Positions 56,930-64,000 of a DNA stretch of 64,000 nucleotides are shown piece by piece; within the stretch, counting starts at the first letter, position 1, and every line of letters begins with the position of its first letter. The translations under genes and the position numbers were made by a program. The notes beneath the pieces were generated by a model that saw only the letters and a list, made by a program, of their open reading frames with translations, was not told where the DNA came from and ran no database searches. The stretch is taken from the NCBI RefSeq assembly GCF_033568475.1, contig NC_133122.1, forward strand, positions 144,245,361 through 144,309,360, read 5' to 3'. The stretch is from Henckelia pumila. Its lineage: Eukaryota > Streptophyta > Magnoliopsida > Lamiales > Gesneriaceae.

Positions 56930-58393
56930 TGTAGTGACCCTGCATGGAATCACCTACTAACTGACAACTAATAGCATGCATTAAACTTAAATACAGCAAA
57001 ATACTTAACAGAGTAAAAACGTGCGGAAACGTAATCCATAATTTACATATCAGCTTAGTAATATAATCCAGGCTTAAATCTGTAGTGATACAACCATATC
57101 GAAATTCTTAAAAGTAAACATTATACAGCTAATAAATCGTGCTGTATAAAAACTTTCAAAGCTCCTGCTCCCTAGTCCTGCCTTGAACTACCAGCTCCGT
57201 CCATCCTGCGACCTGCCCCATGGAATAGGGTGTCCAAGATAACAACTAGGACGTGAGCGCTACGCCCAGTACATAGACATGAGTAAACATATGTATATAA
57301 TGCATGCAACATGATGACTGGTACAGGGTCATCTGAAAAATCATGCTCAGAACCGGCGCCATATGAGTGCTGCCACCGCACGGATCAACCTCTGGGTGCA
57401 ACCACACTCGTCTAGTACACCAGAGTAGACAGACATAAATGCCCCCGCCGTCGCGGTACTCTCAGTGACAGACTATCGAGTATAGAGCTGAGCGGCTCTA
57501 TAGTCAGGTATAACAAGGTATAGGCTCAACGTGTATATGCACATGACATATGAATATAGAAAACGGTAAATCATATCTCATGCCATATAATAATGCCAAA
57601 TAAATGCAACATATAAACATGTATACTCGCTGGCAATCTCAGTCAATGTATACGTACCTCTAGGCTAGTTCAAGTATAATAGATCCTAGGTTCCAAGCCT
57701 ATATTCAAAAGTTCACCGTATCACTACATAAATTCTATAAGCCTTAACTAAGCTAATAAGTACTCCCAAAACTTAAATAGATTCCCGGACCATACCTTCG
57801 TCCGTAGTTAGCCCTTTGGAGTCGCTAGTCCCGGATGACTATAACCACACCTTGGTTATTCCAGAACCTCTATTATAACCGATAGGGCCCTCAAGTGTAT
57901 ATCTCACACTATATAACTGAAGAAGGAAACGCGGGAATTCGTATTTCAAAACTGAAGCAAATGAGCCCTATTTATAGCCAAAATCTCGGCAACGATCGGA
58001 ACCACCGATCTCGGGATCGGAACTTCCGATTCCAGCTCATTCTGTGCATGTCTGACACGTCGGGATCGGAACCACCGTTCCGGGATCGGAACTTCCGATC
58101 GAACCCCCGATCAACACTTGTCAAAACTCACGGCTGAGTCATCGAGCATTGCTGGCTGGCGGAGATCGGAACCTCCGTTCCTGATCGGAACGTCCGATCC
58201 CCGTGCATCCGATCTGCTTCCGAAGTGGTCAGGATCGGAGCTTCCGAACTGGGATCGGAGCTTCCGATCTGGCCCAAAGTCAAAAGCCCAAATTCTACTT
58301 CTGAAGTCCAATAACACTCCGAAATTAGTTAAATACCAACCCTTAATCATGTTTAACATATTATTATCTTAAAATGGGTTCCGGGTTACTACA
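56930..58393 (-). repeat. 5' LTR of Gypsy B-minus
   Basis: 1464 bp, 8 substitutions from its partner, TATA box at 57976-57968 and palindromes at 57994-58264. Confidence 0.93.
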
Positions 58394-61300
58394 CAGAGTA
58401 AGCTCAAGGTTTGGGCGGGAGAGCGATTTAACAATTTGGGGAAGAAAATTGAAGTTCTTAGGAATAATCTGAATCAGCTGCTTCATACAAATTTAGTAAG
58501 GGAAAATGGCCTTAGAATTTCGATGTTGGAAAAGGATATTGAAAGATTAACCACACAATACGAGATCCATTAGAAACAAAGAGCCAGGGTGAATTGGCTT
58601 AATCAGGGGGACCGAAACACATCTTTCTTTCACGCTTATGCTTCGGAGCGAAGACGTAAGAACTACTTCAAAGGGCTCAGATCAGTAGATGGAGTGTGGA
58701 GATCCGACAAATCTGGTATGGCTGGTACTATTCTTCACTATTTTAATACACTCTTTGAATCTAGTAATCTGTCTACTCAAACAATTGAGGCAGCCTTGGG
58801 TGGAGTGGAAGTTTCGGTGAAAAACAACGTGAATGATGTCCTTTTGGTGCCTTTTTCCTCTGAAAAAATCAGGGTGGCAGCTTTTCAATTAAATCCTTCG
58901 AAAGCTCCTGGACCAGATGGCTTTACAATGTTTTTTTTTTCAAAAAGCATGGTCCTTGGTCGGAGAGGAGGTTACTGATGCTGCGCTAAAAATTTTGAAC
59001 GGGTGGGGAGAATTGTCTAAATTGAACTCTACTCTTATTACTCTCATTCCAAAGGTATAGAATCCTCAAACCCCTAAAGATTTCAGGCCCATCAGTCTTT
59101 GCAACATAAGCTACAAGATCATTGCAAGAGCCATAACCAACAGGTTCAGATTAATGCTTCAGCATGTTATTGATCATACACAAAGTGCTTTTGTTCCAGG
59201 TAGACTTATAACTGATAACGTTAGAATTGGATTCGAGTGTATGCATTGGATAAGACACCACAACAAGCGTAAAATAGGTTATGCTGCTCTAAAATTGGAT
59301 ATGAGCAAGGCTTACTACAGAGTTGAATGGAATTATCTGGAGAGTATCATGCTTAAAATGGGATTTCACTTGAGATGGGTTAATCTGATTATGAGATGTG
59401 TGACATCTGTTTCGTACTCGTTCAGGGTTAATCAGTCTATTTTTGGAGAGGTCAAGCCTAAGAGGGGGTTGAGACAAGGGGATCCGTTATCACCATACTT
59501 GTTTGCTATTTGCGCACAAGGGTTGTCGGCTATATTTCATCAGGCGACAACAAACAAACTTTTTAGAGGGGTCAAGATTGCTAATAACTTTCCTATGGTA
59601 TCTCATCTGTTCTTCGCGGATGATAGTATTATCTTCTTTCGTGCAACTGTTCAGGAGTGCTTACAAGTGAAGGGGTGCCTTCAAAGGTATTAATTAACTT
59701 CGGGACAAGTGGTTAACTATGAGAAATCTGCCATAACGTTTTGTCCAAGCACTTCAGCTGTGATTTTTGATGAGATAAAGAGCATTATGGGAATTCCGAT
59801 TGTCAAGAGTCATGACCTCTATCTTGGGTTGCCTACCTTTTTTATTAGATACAAAAGGGCTCAGTTCTCTTCACTCCGAGATAGAGTCTTCAAGCGCATT
59901 AATGGTTGGGATTCGAAACTATTTTCGGCGGGGGGGTAAAGAAATCCTTATCAAGTCAGTTCTTCAAGCCATCCCCACATACGCAATGTCTTGTTTTAAG
60001 ATCCCCTCTTCAATTTTTATGAGATTGAGAAACATTGTGCTAACTTTTGGTGGCGTAATTCCCTTGGAAAGAGAAGTATGCACTGGGCAAGATGGACTTC
60101 TTTATGTAAACCCAAGCAGTTAGGCGGATTGGGGTTTTGGAGGATGATTGAGTTTAATAAAGCATTGCTTGCCAAGCAGGTATGGAGGGTGATTCAGTTC
60201 CATAATTCTTTGTTAGCCAGAATATTGAAGGCTCGCTACTTTAAGTTCTCCAATATAATGGATGCTCCTAGAGGGTCGAATCCATCTTATATTTGGCAAT
60301 CTATAATATGGGGGAGGGAGATTATTGCTAAAGGGATTCAATGGAGAGTAGGAGATGATAAGAATATTGCAGCGTTTAAGGACGCTTGGATTCCAGGCCT
60401 TGGTTTGGGTAAGAGTACGATGGTGGGTGGTGAGATGCATGATAAGAAAGTTGCAGAGTTCATTGGTCCAAATGGATGCTGGAAAGTTGGTGATCTTCAA
60501 ATGTGCTTCCCTACATTTGAAGTTGAGCAGATTCTAAACATTCCTCTTAATTCTGGTGGTATCATTGATAGAAGGTTTTGGAAATGGGACAGCAAAGATA
60601 GGTATTCAGTTAAATCTGGGTATCAATTACAATTGGGAGTTTTTAATCCTCATCCGTCATCATCATATAATGATAGTTGTTCGTGGTGGACTCATATTTG
60701 GAGCTTAAAGATACCCAAAAAGGTGAAAATATTTATTTTGCGAGCTGCTAATAATTTTATTCCTATGGAAGCAAATCTTGCTAGACATCATGTTCCAACC
60801 TCTACGATGTGTTCTTTGTGTAAGTCTTCTATAGGCTCTACTTGCCACAATTTATTTGAATGTTATGTCTCTCGTCCAGCTTGGAAGGAGAGCATGTTTT
60901 ATGACTTTATTAGAAGATGTTGTCATCTCTCATTTTCTGATATTTTGTATGGTGTGCTGCGGCTTTTTGATAAAAGGAGTTGGGGTTGTTTTGTATTCTT
61001 GCTTGGGCGATTTGGGGTGAAATTTGTAAGCAAAAACATGATGTGAATTTATTGCCGATGCATATTCATGTTAGATGGGCCTATTCGGTGTATTCTGAAT
61101 TTATTGTTGCTCATAAGGTTTTAACAACTTCGTCAAGCAGTGATGGTGTGGATATTCAGTTGAGATGGGTGAAACCTCGGCAGGGTCAGTTTCTGTTGGA
61201 TGTGGATGCGGCTGTTGATGAGGTTAGAGGGATCTTCTGGTTGGGGGCTATTATCAGAGATCATCGTGGGATCAGTATTGGTGCTTCTGCACGAAAAATC

Positions 61301-61723
61301 AGAAGTCCTGGGTCTGTATTTGGGGGTGAGATTCGGGTTGTACTGCATGGTTTATTATTCAGCAAAAGGTTCAATCTCTCAAAGGTGGAGGTATTTTCAG
61401 ATTCAATTAATGTTGTGCAATCAGTTTATTCATCTGCAGATTGCCTTGGTCCGGATGGGGTGGTGATAGATCAAGTAAAATATTTATTAATGGGTGATAT
61501 ATTCATTGGTGTTTCTCATGTTAGAAGACAAGCTAACTCTGTAGCTCATGCTTTGGCAAAATTTTCTTGCTTTTATTCTCAATCCATAGATTGGATTGAT
61601 GCTAGTTGTTTCCCTTCTTGGTTACAAGAAGTTGTATCGTCAGATATTTTTAGTTAATGTCATCGTTTTATCTTCAAAAAAAAAAAAAGAAGTTAGGATT
61701 TTTCACTTTGAATAATTATTTTC

Positions 61724-61887
61724 TGTTAGAATAAATCGTTGTTTTGATTTATTATTCCTTGTATCCCATTGTTTAGTTATTTTTATGGTTTTCAGTTAGT
61801 GCAACATTTGTAAGGCTATTTAAAGCCATATCAGTGTCTTAGTAAACTGGGTATTTCCTTCAGATTGCGATCTTCATTAAATACTCA
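61724..61887 (+). mobile_element. Short Copia LTR with PBS-like site
   Basis: TGTTAGAATAAATCG starts and TTAAATACTCA ends a 164-bp block followed by TAGTAGTACCAGAGCC, near the tRNA-iMet PBS. Short TGTTAG-type LTRs are typical of some Copia lineages. No second LTR was found, so the call is tentative. Confidence 0.4.
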
Positions 61888-62035
61888 TAGTAGTACCAGA
61901 GCCAGCACTGTTAGTCGGGAAGGGTTGTCAAAAGTAAGAACATGATGTCAATATGGCTTTAGATTAACTCACAGATCATGTGAGCTCTGAAGTAGTAGTG
62001 AAAATTTCCAAATAGAGGATGACGATGGATTCTGA

Positions 62036-62687
62036 AACACACTCAATCGAGAAGAATCAAAGCTGGAACCTCATTGAGTTGCCACATGGTGCCAAAAATA
62101 TTGGAGTCAAATGGCTTCTTTAAACAAAGCTTAATTAGCGTGGTGAAGTGGACAAGTATAAAGACCGCCTCGTGGCTAAAGGCTACTTTAAAAAACCTTG
62201 AGAGCATACTGAAGCATTCTCTCCAAGTGCGAGAAAGGATACGATGAGAATGATAATTTCCCTTGCAGCACAAAAGAGTCGGAAGACATTTCAGCTTGAT
62301 GTAAAGTTTGCATTTCTTCGTGGTACACTTGATGAAGATGTCTATGTGGTGCAGCCACGGGGATATGAGAAGAAAGACAGTCAACACAAGGTTTACAAGC
62401 TACATAAGGCTTTATATGGCCTAAAACAAGCGCCAAGAGCTTGGTATAGCCGCATGGAAGCGCATGTCATTTATGGACTCCAAAGATGTCCTAATGAGCA
62501 AACTTTGTCTGTCAGATGGAGCAGTAAAGGCAAAGTCTTGACTGTGAATGTTTATGTGGATGATTTACTTTACACTGGTGATGATGATGGTATGATGTCT
62601 GACTGTAAAAGTTCAATGATAAAAGTCTTTGACATGATGGATTTGGAAAGAATAGGGCTCTTTCTTGGCATAGAAGGATCAATTTGA
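62036..62687 (+). pseudogene. Copia reverse transcriptase fragment
   Basis: Frame 62244-62687 contains FQLDVKFAFLRGTLDEDVYV, KLHKALYGLKQAPRAWY and VNVYVDDLLYTGDD, the conserved Copia RT motifs including the YVDD catalytic box. Upstream to 62036 the frame is recognisable (NIGVKWL, DRLVAKGY) but broken by stops. It ends after LFLGIE, so the RNase H part is missing. The catalytic LD position is kept; Asn is replaced by Lys in the usual DVKNAFL. Confidence 0.88.
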
Positions 62688-62869
62688 CAAGGTCAATGGG
62701 TCTAGGATTTTGGAATTCATCGTGAGATTGGCAGATTGGTTATTGTAAACTTAAACAATAGTTGGATGAGTATGCATCGTTGGTAAGTCTGTCATTATAT
62801 GCATTATCAACATCAAAAGCTATTGCAAATTCTGATGGGATTAAATGATAGGTACTTGGATGTGCGAAG
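62688..62869. other. Short unassigned stretch in Copia debris
   Basis: Sits between the RT and gag fragments; probably scrambled Copia sequence but nothing is recognisable. Confidence 0.35.
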
Positions 62870-63115
62870 CCAATTTTAACAATGACACCATTGCCAACTG
62901 TTAGTCAAGCTTTTTCCCTCATGTCTCCAGGGGAATCACACAAGGCTCTTCCTCTGTTGAACCACATGCCTCTATCTTTTATTCCGCACAGTCTCGGAGA
63001 GATGTGATAAAGAAGTGGTTAAATGTGAATATTGTAATTGGAATGGGCACCCCAAGGAAGGCTGCTACAAATTAATAGGGTATCCTCCTGGTCATAAATT
63101 ATATAAACCATAATT
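62870..63115 (+). pseudogene. Copia gag zinc-knuckle fragment
   Basis: The frame around 63020-63110 reads VKCEYCNWNGHPKEGCYKLI followed by GYPPGHKLY, a CX2CX4HX4C knuckle with the GYP tail usual in Copia gag. Upstream, residues like TPLPTVSQAFSLM also resemble Copia gag. Multiple stops interrupt it. It lies downstream of the RT fragment, so the element is rearranged or two elements abut. Confidence 0.75.
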
Positions 63116-63389
63116 ACAAAAGGCAGAATAAAAATGGTGCTGAATTTTTGACGTGGATCTGCCGACTCAAGTTTACAGCATTTCATTTCTCTTTAACTAA
63201 AAGAACGTGGAGAAACTGACTTATTCAAAAAGGCTTAATCATTTGACATGCGGCTCATTTTCTTGATTACACAATGCAACTAATTATACATCACTTAACA
63301 TGTGGTTAATGGAGGACATGAGGAGCTGCTGAGAACTATCTCTTAGACACTGCTGGTACAGGTAGTGCAGCTCCAATATTCACTCCTGC

Positions 63390-63570
63390 ACGGTACGCGG
63401 AGGTATTGAAGCTGCTTCGAGGACAAACTTTGCAATCCTCAACTGATATTGTTGCTAATATGGCAGGTATTGTTTCTCCTTGTCGTGATACGAACTGGAT
63501 AACTGACACCGGAGCCAATGACCATATGACTAGGAATCCATGTTGCGTGATGTTAAATCCTTGCATGGAT
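63390..63570 (+). pseudogene. Copia protease fragment, plus strand
   Basis: RGQTLQSSTDIVANMAGIV then DTNWITDTGANDHMTRN: Copia aspartic protease. It is interrupted after CMDL by the MITE at 63571, exactly where the minus-strand copy at 30897 is interrupted. Confidence 0.85.
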
Positions 63571-63740
63571 CTAGGGATGGCAATTTTCCCTGCGGGTTCG
63601 GATACCCGCGGGAAAAATCCGAAACGGGGCAGGTTTGGGGGAGTATTTTTGGGTACGAGTTCGGATTCGGGGATTTTTAAAAATCTCTGAAACATATTGG
63701 GGCGGGTATGAGGATGATATCCCCATCCCCAAACCCGCCT
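63571..63740 (+). mobile_element. Truncated TAGGGATGGCAA-type MITE
   Basis: Starts TAGGGATGGCAATTTTCCCT, contains GATACCCGCGGGAAAAATCC and CGAAACGGGGCAGGTTTGGG, and ends in the (AAT)n tract. Same element as 30732-30896, with the opposite terminus again missing. Confidence 0.6.
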
Positions 63741-63742
63741 CG

Positions 63743-63766
63743 ATAATAATAATAATAATAATAATA

Positions 63767-63810
<44 letters not shown>

Positions 63811-63811
63811 T
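63743..63811. repeat. (AAT)n microsatellite
   Basis: More than 20 AAT units with one interruption near 63770, joined to the MITE. The Ile-rich and Tyr-rich frames over it are artefacts. Confidence 0.95.
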
Positions 63812-64000
63812 ACAAATATTTTAATTATCAAATTTTATTAAATCTAAAATTTTATTAAAAATTAAAATTAAAAGTATTATTATTATTTCGTTTATATATA
63901 TTTTTATACATTATATATAATACATTCGTTTATGATAACGTAGTTTTTTATAACATAAAAATATTATTTGAATTTCATTCATGTTACGTACACATATAAA
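63812..64000. other. AT-rich end of window
   Basis: Nothing recognised. Confidence 0.4.

Larger units (their letters stand above)
50776..58393 (-). mobile_element. Full-length Gypsy chromovirus, family B (minus copy)
   Basis: Both LTRs (50776-52239 and 56930-58393) are 1464 bp and end TGTAGTAACCC...GGGTCACTACA on the minus strand. PBS at 56925-56914 (TGGTATCAGAGC), polypurine tract at 52255-52240 (TCTAAAGGTGGGGAGA). Perfect TSD CAGAG at 50771-50775 and 58394-58398. The LTRs differ at only 8 positions by hand count (about 0.55%), making it the youngest datable insertion here (about 0.2 My at 1.3e-8 per site per year). It is inserted in LINE ORF2. Confidence 0.96.
43204..61657 (+). pseudogene. 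LINE ORF2: endonuclease, RT, zinc finger, RNase H
   Basis: Starts ATGAGTTGC (MSCVIWNARGLGNQ), a typical APE endonuclease start; SETKL and GGDFNEI are further endonuclease motifs. The frame is cut at 43676 and 50775 by the insertions. After 58399: NPSKAPGPDGF, ISLCNISYKIIA, the catalytic aspartate region AALKLDMSKAYYRVEW (a Tyr replaces the second conserved Asp), GDPLSPYLF and FADDSIIFF, the RT active site. A zinc-finger domain (zf-RVT, CSLCKSSIGSTCHNLFEC) and an RNase H-like domain (LDVDAAVD to ANSVAHALAKF) follow. Stops at 58571-58573, 59057-59059 and about 59692 and frameshifts at the T run near 58930 and the G run near 59932 kill it. Spliced length is about 4.1 kb, near the normal L1 ORF2 size. 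Confidence 0.92.
42311..61690 (+). mobile_element. 5'-truncated L1 LINE split by two LTR elements
   Basis: LINE segments 42311-43676, 50392-50775 and 58399-61690 join exactly when the insertions and one TSD copy each are removed. The order is ORF1 (C-terminal part), ORF2 endonuclease, RT, zinc-finger linker, RNase H and a poly(A) tail at 61679-61690. The front of ORF1 (DUF4283) is missing, the usual result of incomplete reverse transcription. ORF1 and ORF2 overlap by 4 nt (ATGA, 43204-43207), as in other plant L1s. I found no convincing TSD for the LINE. Confidence 0.92.

Noticed and set aside
63336..63831. Ile/Leu-rich and Tyr-rich minus-strand frames
   Set aside because: Translations of the (AAT)n tract.

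Overview
This window is nuclear DNA from a flowering plant, very probably a eudicot. It is AT-rich, has one conserved intron-bearing chloroplast-protein gene, and is otherwise dominated by nested plant transposable elements: Copia and Gypsy LTR retrotransposons, L1-type LINEs, a tRNA-derived SINE, and hAT, Mutator and CACTA-type DNA elements. I saw no bacterial operon, CRISPR array, rRNA or functional tRNA gene. I cannot name the species. 0-7.8 kb: a minus-strand Copia-type LTR cut by a 506-bp hAT MITE, a Mutator-type MITE, two further hAT-like elements, a tRNA-derived SINE, and the only clear host gene: a four-exon gene for the thylakoid lumenal 16.5 kDa protein (MPH2 type) at 5645-6790, with a G-box upstream and a degenerate second copy of its promoter region about 1.4 kb further upstream. 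7.8-22.6 kb: a plus-strand Gypsy LTR (family A) with PBS and a short decayed internal region, a large GC-rich MITE, a 2.17-kb solo LTR, a CACTA terminus, and a minus-strand family-A LTR split by a 5.2-kb gag-only Athila/Tat-like element, followed by a Copia LTR. 22.6-32 kb: AT-rich spacer, an L1 LINE that keeps only ORF1 and its 3' end, a second solo LTR, and a small rearranged block of Copia protease plus MITE plus microsatellite lying between two copies of a 180-bp direct repeat. 32.1-39.6 kb: a full-length family-B chromovirus (Gypsy) on the plus strand with 1436-bp LTRs and defective gag-pol, inserted in the repetitive tail of an older reading frame. 39.8-42.0 kb: a third solo LTR. 42.3-61.7 kb: a 5'-truncated L1 LINE split by two separate LTR retrotransposons, an Athila-like gag-protease element (43677-50386, TSD CATAA) in the endonuclease domain and a second family-B chromovirus (50776-58393, TSD CAGAG) further along ORF2. 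61.7-64 kb: scrambled Copia fragments and a MITE ending in an (AAT)n tract. Two points stand out. First, the U3 regions of LTRs in several unrelated families carry arrays of short near-palindromes (GATCGGA-N3-TCCGATC and relatives), generally just upstream of a TATA box, and a different palindrome (CTCGATCGG...CCGATCGAG) is shared by a Tekay/Del-like solo LTR and an Athila-like LTR. Second, all three nonsense mutations that separate the two family-B pol genes from an open frame look like C-to-T changes at CAG (CHG) sites, as expected from deamination of plant CHG methylation. LTR divergences counted by eye (about 0.55%, 1.0%, 3.2% and roughly 5%) give a relative insertion order.
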